A stretch of DNA of 64,000 bases from Devosia sp. A8/3-2 (GTDB lineage Bacteria > Pseudomonadota > Alphaproteobacteria > Rhizobiales > Devosiaceae): assembly GCA_025452255.1 (NCBI GenBank), contig CP104975.1:1-64000 (forward strand), read 5' to 3'. A program made the position numbers and the translations under genes. Shown here piece after piece: positions 56,172 through 64,000 of this stretch; within the stretch, counting starts at the first letter, position 1, and each line of letters opens with the position of its first letter. Below the pieces are notes generated by a model. That model saw only the letters and a program-made list of their open reading frames with translations. It searched no databases and was not told the origin of the DNA.

Positions 56172-57500
56172 ATGCAAGCCGGAACCCGTTCACGCTTAAC
56201 GCTGGCCTGTATTCTGGTCACTATTTTGCTCGACATGATCGGCGTAGGCATCATTGTGCCGGTGCTGCCCGAGCTGCTGGAAGAGCTGACTGGCGGTAGC
56301 GTCGCCAATGCCGCGGTCATCGGTGGCTACCTCGTCTTCACCTATGCCTTTATGCAATTCGTGTTTTCACCAGTTTTGGGTAATCTGTCCGATCGGTTTG
56401 GCCGTCGACCCGTTCTACTCTGCTCGCTTTTGGGCCTAACTTTTGACTATCTCATGATGTCAGTCGCGCCGGCGGTCTGGTATTTGTTCATCGGCCGCAT
56501 CATAGCCGGCGTGGCCGGTGCGGCAGTTGGTACGGCCAGCGCATATATGGCTGACATCACTCCGCCACATAAACGCACGCATCGCTTCGGCCTAATCGGC
56601 GCTGCTTTCGGCCCGGGCATGGTCATTGGACCGGTTATCGGTGGCGAACTGGGAGAATTTGGCCCCCGGGTACCATTTTACGTGGCAGCCGGTTTGGCAT
56701 TCGCCAATTTTCTTCTCGGCCTGCTGGTGCTGCCTGAGAGCATGCCCAAGCACGCGCCGCAAATTCGACATCCGCCGTGCCAATCCGTTTGGTGCTATTA
56801 TTGCACTACGGCAATATCCGGTTGTGCTCTGGCTATTGACAGTACTGTTCGCCTTTTCATTGTCCGCGCAAGTACTGTATGCCGTGTTTAGTTATTTCAC
56901 CGCCATGGTGTTCCAGTTCTCACCCGCCAGTATTGGGCGTGCTTTAGGAGCATTCGGAATTGGGTTTGCCATCTGCCAAGCCCTTCTGGTAGCGCCTCTA
57001 GCCAGGCGCATTGGCAGAACCTGCGGTTGCGATGTTAGGCCTTCTGGCGGCCGTGATTGCTTTCGCAGGCGTGGCATTTACCGATCAGGTTTTCTATCTT
57101 TATTTCTTCATCATGATTGGTGCCATTGGCGGCTTCGGCGGTTGCGGCCATAAATGGCCTACTGTCCCGTCAAGTCCCGGACAATGCGCAGGGTGAGTTA
57201 CAGGGTGCAGTAAATGCGGCTAATTCATTGGCCACCACCATCGGGCCGATAGCCACGACGCAGATTTTTTTCTATTTCACTACAGCCCCCAACTCGCCCG
57301 GCTATTTCCCCGGCGCGCCGTTCCTGGCGGCAGCGATATGCGTGGCTCTCGCTTTCATTATTTTCGCCACTGCCGCTTGGCGGTTTGAATTGAGCCGACG
57401 CCCCTCGATTGCCAACAGACCGATCGTGCCCGACCTAGCCCCACCCGGCCAAATTCGCATCCCTCCCATCGACGAAGATGCCGACGACCCGCGCCGTTGA
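56172..57500 (+). pseudogene. TCR/Tet family MFS efflux transporter, three frameshifts
   Basis: Starts MQAGTRSRLTLACILVTILL at ATG 56172. Motif A GNLSDRFGRRPVLL, DMIGVGIIVPVLPELLEE and TASAYMADITPPHKRTHRFG are the TetA(class B/G)-like MFS signature. Shifts near 56765, 57020 and 57140 break the second half; RRANPFGAIIALRQYPVVLW, AEPAVAMLGLLAAVIAFAGV and SRQVPDNAQGELQGAVNAAN give the C-terminal helices up to 57500. About 440 residues. A drug or tetracycline efflux role is inferred from the family; no TetR gene is adjacent. Confidence 0.82.
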
Positions 57501-57769
57501 CCCATCGCCGTTTAGGCCGGTCGGCTTCCTGCCGCGTGCCCGACCTAGAAGATAGCTCCCTCTACCTCGGCTCATCGCCATGAGATTTGTTCCAAGATAT
57601 GCTCAACGCTGGCAGCTTGTCGCTCCGCTATTGATCTTGCTTTCCGGCTACTTGCTTTGGACTATCGTTCAATCTTCTAACGGGACACGGAGCGGCTCCA
57701 CGATTGCTTTGGCCACGACAATGGCACCCGTCGCCGCCTTCCGCTTCTCCCCCCAAAACCGAGCAGAAC

Positions 57770-57975
57770 CAGAGTCTCGGCATCAAAAGCGGTCAGTCCG
57801 CTGTCGGCCCGTGGCCGCCGTCCCGTATCCGATATTATGCGAATCCGGCGACCGGTCGCGCCCCCTTTGGCGACTGCTGATTGCACGACTGCTCCCCAAA
57901 GCCGCCGTACAGTCGAATGTTGGTGGCCGGGATGGGGTGGGAAGGCGACGGGCCGCTTTCGGCGAGGGTGCACCA
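57770..57975 (+). repeat. Intergenic palindromic repeat, copy J (long form)
   Basis: Left part GCGGTCAGTCCGCTGTCGGC, core CCGATATTATGCGAATCCGG at about 57829-57848, CGACCGGTCGCGCCCCCTTT, CCGCCGTACAGTCGAATG and right arm GGGATGGGGTGGGAAGGCGA. It matches copy D over about 120 bp. 57501-57769 shows no gene. Confidence 0.8.
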
Positions 57976-58055
57976 AACCGGACATTACCTCTGCGCCAAA
58001 TCTACCGAACGCACCTACCCCTAAGTTCTGCGCGGGCGTGCTCGCCTGCCGTCCG

Positions 58056-58391
58056 CTATGGGCCCTGCGGAACGTCTAACCCTTCAAGGACCTCGATTGA
58101 GTGGCCTTTTGATAATCGCAAATGCGGGTGATCTTCGAACATAGATGCTGCTGCGGTATGATCGACCGACTGGACTATGCAGTAGGCAACAATCCAATTT
58201 TTTGAATCAGTAATACCTGCGGCACTGACGCGTTTGGTCGAGCCTAGCGGCAAACCTTGATCGACAATCGAGGCTTGATTTGCCTGCGCCCATTTTCCCC
58301 ATTCCTGCATGAGAGTATTGCTCTCATCTATGGAGATTTCCTGATGTTCGTTTTCGGAGGCACCGAACAAAAGAGCCATGTATTTAGGCAT
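58056..58391 (-). CDS. YCII-like/DGPF-domain protein
   Basis: A protein of 111 residues starting MPKYMALLFGASENEHQEIS at 58391 after GGAGGAGGAAACCACT. KYMALLFG at the start and WGKWAQANQASIVDQGLPLG, TKRVSAAGITDSKNWIVAYC, IVQSVDHTAAASMFEDHPHL follow the YCII/DGPF dimeric barrel pattern with a His near the site. Function unknown; homologues are sometimes near ECF sigma factors. Intact. Confidence 0.75.
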   Translation of the reverse strand: MPKYMALLFGASENEHQEISIDESNTLMQEWGKWAQANQASIVDQGLPLGSTKRVSAAGITDSKNWIVAYCIVQSVDHTAAASMFEDHPHLRLSKGHSIEVLEGLDVPQGP

Positions 58392-58781
58392 AGTGGTTTC
58401 CTCCTCCAATTTGGTTTGCAGGAAGTGCTACTAAGACCATTGTAGTCACACGCTTTATCACCAAGCAAGGAGGTGCCAAGTATCTTAAGCCGCAGAGCTT
58501 GCGCTTGGCACGGAGGCTTTCGTGATTGCTGGCCGCAGACATGGAAGGCAGCGATGGGGTTGGTGTCGGACAGGCACCTTCGGGGTGGAAAACGGACAGT
58601 CCGATTAATGTTCCGTCTGCCGTCGAAGCGGACATGGTCTCCCGAGTGGGCGCCGTGTAGCCTGTAGTTGGAACGCCAATTGGAATTCTGATTCAAACCG
58701 AGCGTTCAACACAAGAAAGCCGATCCATCTCGGACCGGCCTCCTTGCGTGATACCAATCTGCGGACGAACGGCTGGCAGCT

Positions 58782-59270
58782 TTACTTTCCGATCTGCTGA
58801 AACATTTCGAGCAGGCCTTCGACCTTTTCGAACCGCTCCTGCTGCATGGCTGCGAGTCGTGCGGCCGCCGCAGCAGGATCGTCGGTTTCAACGACGTCGA
58901 GCAGTTCCATACTCTTCGCCAGCGGCAGGGCCATCTTATCAATCTCGATATGGAGGGGGTCGAACAGGTAAGCGTGATAACCGTCATATCCCTCGAGAAT
59001 GTAGGTGATGCTGATCTCGTACTCACCCGACATGTCTGCGCCGACGATGAAGTCCTCCACATCTTCGGAGGTGCTTCCGAGATGCCGCACCTTGGCAAGA
59101 ACCTCCTCGACCTTGGCGGGATCGGCGTCGTCGCGCGGCGTCATGCGGATGGTGTGGAAAATCCTGGGTTCGTCGTCTTGTGCGTAAGTGACGGCGGTCG
59201 TCGTAGCGACGGCGGCAAGCAGGATGACGAGTGAAGCGATGACGGCGGCGGCAGTGGAACGGAACGACAT
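58782..59270 (-). CDS. Secreted Dabb (stress-responsive A/B barrel) protein
   Basis: A 162-residue protein starting MSFRSTAAAVIASLVILLAA at 59270, with AAGGAGACGATC upstream. Signal peptide through VTYAQ, then DDEPRIFHTIRMTPRDDADP, AKVEEVLAKVRHLGSTSEDV, DFIVGADMSGEYEISITYIL and the Dabb-like His in YDGYHAYLFDPLH. A periplasmic alpha/beta barrel of unknown substrate. The C-terminal helical tail (AAAAARLAAMQQERFEKVEG) is unusual. Intact. 58392-58781 upstream of its end holds only a degenerate repeat near 58550. Confidence 0.78.
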   Translation of the reverse strand: MSFRSTAAAVIASLVILLAAVATTTAVTYAQDDEPRIFHTIRMTPRDDADPAKVEEVLAKVRHLGSTSEDVEDFIVGADMSGEYEISITYILEGYDGYHAYLFDPLHIEIDKMALPLAKSMELLDVVETDDPAAAAARLAAMQQERFEKVEGLLEMFQQIGK

Positions 59271-59388
59271 GATCGTCTCCTTGGCGAATGGGTCAAAGAA
59301 GGGAGTTGGAGTCGTGCAGGCAGACAAGCGCCGCACTGCGCTGGATAGCGCAGGCTATCGTGCGAGTATGACCTGCTCGGCGATACGG

Positions 59389-60425
59389 CTATTCCAGACG
59401 CCCAGCGAATGGATGAGGAAGTCGGGGCCAGCTTTCACCGTTGGCGGCAGCCACTTCGGTGATCAAAGAGGGCAAGGTCGGCAAACAGCCGAGGCGGATC
59501 AACGTGGCTCGAACGGCAGCATCAAGGCTCGTGCGGGGTTCGGGACCGATGATGTCGACGAGCCGACGATTGTCCAACCTCATGGGATGACGCCAGTACT
59601 GTGCGATCTCGGACGCCTCCCGGGGAAGCCGCCGAAAGGGCTGAGCATATGCATCAGCCACCGGGGAAAGTTGAGGTCGTAGGCTTTGTCGGTACGAGAG
59701 ACAGCACCGTGTCGACCATGCCGCTTCCTGAAGCGTCGTAGTATCCTTCGAACTGGATATCTTCAAACGGCAACAAGGTATGCTGAACGTCCATCAGACG
59801 GGCGGCCGCTTCCGCCAGATCGGGGAGATAGGCCCAGCTATGACCATCACCTCTGCTCATTCTGACAACACGACTGACGGGTTTTCCGGGCGCAACCATG
59901 GCTTGGGAGAACCAGCTCGATCGGGCGCCGGGACCAAAGAAATCTCCGGCCCGCAAGACGATCGACTGCACTTGTGGCGCTGCAACGCGCAATCTCTGCT
60001 CGAGCGCCACGCGAATGGCGCCTTTGCGGCTGCGAGGGCGCTGCGGCGACCCCGCCGAAATCAGTGGCGCGGTCGAAGGATCGAAATTGTAGATAGTGCC
60101 CGGCAACAGGATGCGAGCCCCCGAAATCTCGGCAGCCTCGATCGTGTTGTCGATCATCGGTAGGACGACCTTGTCCCAATTCTGGTAGTTGGGCGGATTG
60201 ACCGCGTGTACGATCAAGGACACACCGTCCGAAGCCTCGGCGACATCGTCGCGCTTGAGCGCATCGCCTTCGAGCCAATCGGAACCGCGGCTCCTGCGCC
60301 CGAGCGCTCGCAGCATCCCTCGCCATGCCCCGGACGTTCCAACCGTGGTTCCAAAGAGCCGCTGCTATAGCACTACCGACCCCACCTGTAGCGCCCAGCA
60401 TCAGCGCCAACTTTTCCGTAGCCAT
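59389..60425 (-). pseudogene. NAD(P)-dependent epimerase/dehydratase-like protein, two frameshifts
   Basis: Starts MATEKLALMLGATGGVGSAI at 60425: the nucleotide motif GATGGVG. The frame shifts near 60300 and resumes RGSDWLEGDALKRDDVAEAS, HAVNPPNYQNWDKVVLPMID, ISGARILLPGTIYNFDPSTA (YNF replaces YxxxK), VLRAGDFFGPGARSSWFSQA. It shifts again near 59680; RRLPREASEIAQYWRHPMRL and PEPRTSLDAAVRATLIRLGC end the protein at 59389. About 345 residues. An atypical SDR lacking a clear YxxxK. Divergent from the plus-strand LysR at 60933, about 500 bases away. Confidence 0.8.
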
Positions 60426-60660
60426 CGTGATTCCTCTGCACTTTGTTGCGTTTCGATGGCGGGAAGATGCAGCAGTGGCGCCTCATATGAAATTGCAAGC
60501 ATCCCGACAGAGGGTTGCAAAAAGTTATTAGGCAAAATTGGCGTTTCGAAAGAGCAAAGAGCCGCCGCGGCCCGAGGAAGCCATGGCGACTTTGATGATT
60601 GCAGGCGATACTACTATTGCCAGACGAGACGGTTACGAAGCACTGAAAACTTCGGTGTCG

Positions 60661-60855
60661 TCATTGCGACAGCCTTCCAGCCCGGACCGTTTCGGCTCTT
60701 GAGTGGTAAGCGAACCCTAGGGTGGCAAGCGACGCGACGACGATGCATGCCGCCATCGCCGGGTGCAGCAGAGAGGCAAGACTGGCTTCCGCGTTGGCAC
60801 GGAACAACCAATCGACAAATGGACCAAAGAACAACCCTACGATCAGCGCTATCAT
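60661..60855 (-). CDS. Small membrane protein, uncertain
   Basis: A 64-residue frame from ATG 60855 with two hydrophobic stretches (MIALIVGLFFGPFVDWLF and AACIVVASLATLGFAYH). It has coding character but no clear ribosome site. It occupies the 500-base gap between the epimerase-like and LysR genes, which otherwise holds no supported gene. Unrecognised. Confidence 0.35.
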   Translation of the reverse strand: MIALIVGLFFGPFVDWLFRANAEASLASLLHPAMAACIVVASLATLGFAYHSRAETVRAGRLSQ

Positions 60856-60932
60856 GGGTCGCAGACGATCTTACCTTACCCAAGCACCACAAAGGAATTG
60901 CCAGCAATCGTGCACTTGCTGTAGCTTTTCTT

Positions 60933-61817
60933 ATGAACTCAAACGTCTCCCGGGATGACCAGCGCATCTTTCTCGCCGTGCTTCAAGCAGGCAGTCTGTC
61001 CAGCGCCGCGCGTGCCCTCGGACTTTCTCATCCAACGGTTCGGGCCCGGATCGATGGGTTGGAGCAGGCGCTGGGAACCGTGCTGTTCACCCGCTCGGTT
61101 AACGGCCTCATGCCGACCGAAACCGCCGAATCCTTGCGCGAAGCTGCCCGCACCATGGCCCCGGCTTCGGACCTGTTCGTTCGCGTTGCATCCGCCCCGT
61201 CCAGTGAAGTCGCAGGGGCGGTCCGCATCAGCGTTCCGGATGTGATGGGGATCGAAGTGATGCCCGCCATTCTCAAATCCCTTCGGGACAAGCATCCTGG
61301 CCTGCGGGTCGAACTGTCGCTGAGCAATGGGCAGGCTGATATCTTGGCCCATGAAGTCGATCTCGCGGTGAGGAATGTTCCGCCCAAGCAGGAGGCTCTT
61401 GTCGCTCGCAAGGTGCCGACCATCCCCCGGGCCTATACGCGTCTCCTGGTTATCTGGCCGACCGCGGCTCACCGCAGTCCATCGAGGAGTTGAACGACCA
61501 TGATCTTATCGGTCCCGACCGCAGCCGACCCGACTCGGCTTTAGCTGAAAGCTCGGGCCCGATCTTCGCGCAAAGCCGTTTCGTCCTGCGAACCGACAGT
61601 CATCCGGCTCAACTGGCGGCGGCCGGGGCCGGTGTGGGCATCGCCGTATGCCGAGTTCCGGTGGGCGAGCGAGATTCTGAGCCTCAGAAGGGTTCTGCCG
61701 CAATTTGCGGTCCACGATCTTGAAACGTGGATCGTCACCCATGAAAATCTCGCCCGTGTTCCCCGTGTCAGAGCTGTATTCGACCACTTGGTGGAGGCCT
61801 ATTCCACCCCGCGGTGA
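60933..61817 (+). pseudogene. LysR family transcriptional regulator, two frameshifts
   Basis: Starts MNSNVSRDDQRIFLAVLQAG at ATG 60933. LysR HTH: SLSSAARALGLSHPTVRARI, DGLEQALGTVLFTRSVNGLM. The effector domain begins AGAVRISVPDVMGIEVMPAI and ELSLSNGQADILAHEVDLAV. The frame shifts near 61450 and 61665; IEELNDHDLIGPDRS, LRTDSHPAQLAAAGAGVGIA and LPQFAVHDLETWIVTHENLA complete it at 61817. About 295 residues. It may regulate the adjacent SDR genes; the ligand is unknown. Confidence 0.85.
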
Positions 61818-61957
61818 AAGGCGTCCCGGGATTGTGCAGGCAGGATTACAACTAAAAGCGCCGACGCTGGTCCTGCTGACAGCAGGCCGTGACAAGCGAC
61901 GCCTGAATTGGGCGCCGCCCACGTTGCGGTAATGGCATACGTTTGGACCGTCTCCGG

Positions 61958-61977
61958 GCGGGCTATTGCCCGCGCTA
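61958..61977. terminator. Bidirectional hairpin between LysR and SDR genes
   Basis: GCGGGC, loop TATT, GCCCGC at 61958-61973, with CTTTT following on the plus strand. It sits at the stop of the minus-strand SDR and after the plus-strand LysR gene. Confidence 0.5.
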
Positions 61978-62875
61978 GACTTTTGGTTTCAACAACTCTG
62001 AAAACCCGATCCGTTCAAGGAATTGCTCACGCACGCGGTCCAAAACGGCGAAGGTCACTGCCGCACCATCCTGAGCCGGATCGACATGTACCCGCAGGGG
62101 GCGTTTGCCGAGCGTTGTCGCAACGATGTCGACAACGGCGCGTCCCACCGCAGACGGGTCGGCATCTTCGGGAACTGCTCCGGCCGGGGCCTCGCGAATA
62201 CGGTCCGCGAAGCCCGCTGGCCGTGCACCGGCATAGGCATTGGCCACGTCCTGATCGTCGGGTTCACCAGCATGGGCGAAGTGATTTGTGCCGCTGGTAA
62301 AGGCGCCGGGCACGACGATCGATGTTTCGATGCCAAGGGGCGCCAGTTCCTTGGCATAGCAGACTGCCAGTGCGTCCATGCCTGCCTTCGCCGCGAAGTA
62401 GGGGCCAAGCAATGGAGGCACGCCACCGGCGACACTGCTGCTCGAGATCCACACGATGAGCCCCGAGCCAGCCTCGGCGCATATGCGGCAGGATTGCCCG
62501 GTTCACACGATGAGTGCCAAGAACATTGACGTCATACTGCTGGGCCAGTTGTTCGGGCGTGAAGGCCTCCAATGCGCCATAGACCATGTGCCCGGCATTC
62601 TGGACCAGCACGTCGAGCCGGCCATGCTCGGCGATGATCTGCTGGGTGGCCGAAGCGATCGAAGCCTCATCCCGGACGTCGAGTTCGATCGACCGTAGGT
62701 CAACGCCGTGCTCGCGGGCATGGGCGGCGTTTTCGCTGACCTGTTCGGCATTCTTGCCGGTAGTGCCACGCATGGAGGCATAGGCTACATGGCCTGCAGC
62801 TGCGAGGTCGCGTGCGATCATCTGGCCGAAGCCGCTCGATGCACCGGTGACGAGAGTAATAAGGCTCATAGTCAT
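61975..62875 (-). pseudogene. Short-chain dehydrogenase/reductase, one frameshift
   Basis: Starts MTMSLITLVTGASSGFGQMI at 62875: TGASSGFG cofactor motif, NAGH (DVLVQNAGHMVYGAL). The frame shifts near 62475; the catalytic Ser and Tyr/Lys are in WISSSSVAGG and YFAAKAGMDAL, followed by KELAPLGIETSIVVPGAFTS. It ends LERIGFSELLKPKV at 61975. About 299 residues, like the oxidoreductases often annotated beside LysR genes. Downstream of and cotranscribed with another SDR (62882). The substrate is unknown. Confidence 0.85.
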
Positions 62876-62881
62876 GTCTCC

Positions 62882-63618
62882 TTAAACGAGGCCGCCATTG
62901 GCGCGAATGATCTGTCCACTGATCCAATGGCTGTCAGGACCGAGCAGCATGGAGACCGCGGCGGCGATATCCTCCGGTTCGCCCAACCGTCCCATCGGGA
63001 TCATCTTGGTTATCTGCGCGACCTGTTCGTCGCTCTTGTCATCGAGGAAGAGCTTGGTGGCGACCGGGCCGAGCGCAATGGCGTTCACCGTGATGCCCTT
63101 ACTACCCAGTTCCTTGGCGAGAATATGCGTAAGAGCTTCGACCCCGGCCTTGGTGGCTGCATAAACGCCATAGGTGGGCTGGTACAAACCGGCCACGCTC
63201 GAGGAGAAGCTCACGATACGACCGCCTTGGCGCACACGGCGCGCCGCCTCGCGCAGGCAGTTGAAACTGCCCTTGAGATTGACCGCGACATGGCTGTCGA
63301 ACAGATCGTCGTCGCTTTGGGCGATCGGCGCGAGCTTCATGATGCCGGCATTGTTGACTAAGGCATCGACGCCACCGAATGCCTGTTCGGTCGCATCAAA
63401 CAGCGAGACGACTGCAGCCGGCTCGCTGACGTCGGCCCTGGACCGCAATGGCTTGCCCACCCGACCCCTTGATCTTGTCAGCGAGAGCAATGGCCCGGGC
63501 TTCATTGCCCGAGTAGTTGATGGTGATGGCGAAGCCGTCGGCAGCCAGAGCGCTCGGCGATAGCGGCGCCTATGCCCTGCGAGGACCCCGTTACGATTGC
63601 AACTTTCAATGCAGTCAT
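62882..63618 (-). pseudogene. Short-chain dehydrogenase/reductase (FabG-like), about two frameshifts
   Basis: Starts MTALKVAIVTGSSQGIGAAI at 63618 after AGGAGACGACAG. TGSSQGIG and, after shifts near 63560 and 63450, ADVSEPAAVVSLFDATEQAF, DALVNNAGIMKLAPIAQS, the catalytic Ser in VSFSSSVAGLYQPTYG and YxxxK in YAATKAGVEAL, then GEPEDIAAAVSMLLGPDSHW. About 245 residues, a classical SDR. Its 5' coding sequence is linked by frameshift to the preceding Atu4866-type gene; the ribosome site supports a separate start. Confidence 0.85.
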
Positions 63619-63632
63619 CTGTCGTCTCCTGA

Positions 63633-64000
63633 TTAGGGTTGATCGGATTCACCGCGACGGAAAAGATCATGCCGCCGTGGTGCAGCTCATCGTCGCTGAC
63701 AAACACGCCGTCAGCGGTGAAGCCGGTATCGTCCCAATAGAAGATCGTGTTGCCGTCGATCTCATAGCGGCCCTGATAGGCGCTCTGCCGGGTTCCGCGC
63801 GCTTCGTCGTAGCGGCCGTTGGGGAGCAATTCTCGGCGGATCTGCCCGTCAGCCGTGACCCACATGCCCACATAAGGGTGCTGCTGCATGGCTTGTTGTT
63901 CCTGCGATGAACCGTTAGCGGCTGGCGCGGGCGCTTGGGCCATGACCCCCGGAGAGGTGAAGGCGGCTGCCACAAGGGCGAGCGCAGATGCGTATCTTGT
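63633..64000 (-). pseudogene. Secreted Atu4866-domain protein (5' partial, frameshifted)
   Basis: The frame is open at the right edge: TRYASALALVAAAFTSPGVM, AQAPAPAANG is the rest of a signal peptide, so the start lies beyond base 64000. The Atu4866 domain follows: HPYVGMWVTADGQIRRELLP, NGRYDEARGTRQSAYQGRYE, IFYWDDTGFTADGVFVSDDE and LHHGGMIF. The frame shifts in the TTTT near 63666; the restored end FRRGESDQP stops at 63633, next to the SDR ribosome site. The Atu4866 domain is a small beta-barrel of unknown role, often beside SDR and LysR genes. Confidence 0.8.

Noticed and set aside
4195..57975. The palindromic repeat as a protein-coding element (recurring LQTAYYANP-like translation)
   Set aside because: The same bases appear in all three frames among copies, with stops nearby and no start or ribosome site, so coding is not conserved.
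62882..63973. A single Atu4866-SDR fusion protein of 363 residues
   Set aside because: The junction reads out of frame; the SDR has its own ATG with AGGAGACGACAG and the Atu4866 domain has a stop in the restored frame.
1..64000. Programmed ribosomal frameshifting as a general explanation for broken frames
   Set aside because: Breaks occur in unrelated families, at varying positions and without recurring slippery heptamers; error is far simpler.
1..64000. CRISPR array, rRNA, tRNA, prophage or integron
   Set aside because: No regular short repeat-spacer pattern, no recognisable rRNA or tRNA sequence and no phage structural genes were seen. The dispersed repeats are kilobases apart and do not form an array.

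Overview
The window looks like the chromosome of an alphaproteobacterium, most likely order Hyphomicrobiales and perhaps close to Devosia. The basis is the high GC content, the HWE-type histidine kinases, GGAAC/GTT stress-type promoters, UgpC/MalK-style sugar ABC transport and DUF2934/DUF892/DUF6766 stress genes. The genus is inference. No rRNA, tRNA, CRISPR array or prophage was seen.

Layout. 0-4.1 kb (+): DUF5996/GNAT, DUF2934, then two luciferase-like (LLM) oxidoreductases either side of an F420/NADPH-reductase-like gene. 4.3-7.7 kb (-): an acetyltransferase, then a sulfur-redox set (flavin reductase, sulfite-oxidase-like molybdoenzyme, YeeE/YedE transporter, thioredoxin remnant). 8.2-16.7 kb: a stress/light-signalling block (PAS-HWE kinase, LOV-HWE kinase, single-domain response regulator, TreZ, DUF6766, DUF892), several preceded by general-stress-response-like promoters. 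17-25 kb: GST, another LLM enzyme, a VapBC-type module, AraC plus SDR, small orphans. 25-39.6 kb: an orphan island of mostly secreted, unrecognised proteins (ankyrin repeats, a two-member family with a Gly-Cys-Ala-Ile-Gly-Pro motif, DUF3800). 39.7-48.9 kb: a LytTR/membrane pair, then a sialidase-like/ABC/aldolase/GntR sugar-acid locus. 49-58 kb: recombinase scrap, MFS, GNAT, hydrolase, SH3-excalibur protein, hipBA with a striking operator array, and a Tet-like efflux pump. 58-64 kb: small stress proteins, an epimerase, LysR, two SDRs and a partial Atu4866-type secreted protein.

Two properties cut across the window. First, about 40 genes carry more than 50 apparent single-base frameshifts but only one in-frame nonsense codon, and sequence quality is otherwise coding-like. 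This fits indel sequencing error better than gene decay. I label such genes pseudogene because the frame is broken as given, but many may be intact in the organism. Second, a family of intergenic repeats (core CGCATATTATGCG flanked by conserved arms) occurs at least ten times, always in the same orientation whatever the direction of neighbouring genes. With the 27-bp-periodic hipBA operator, this is the most interesting unexplained structure here.
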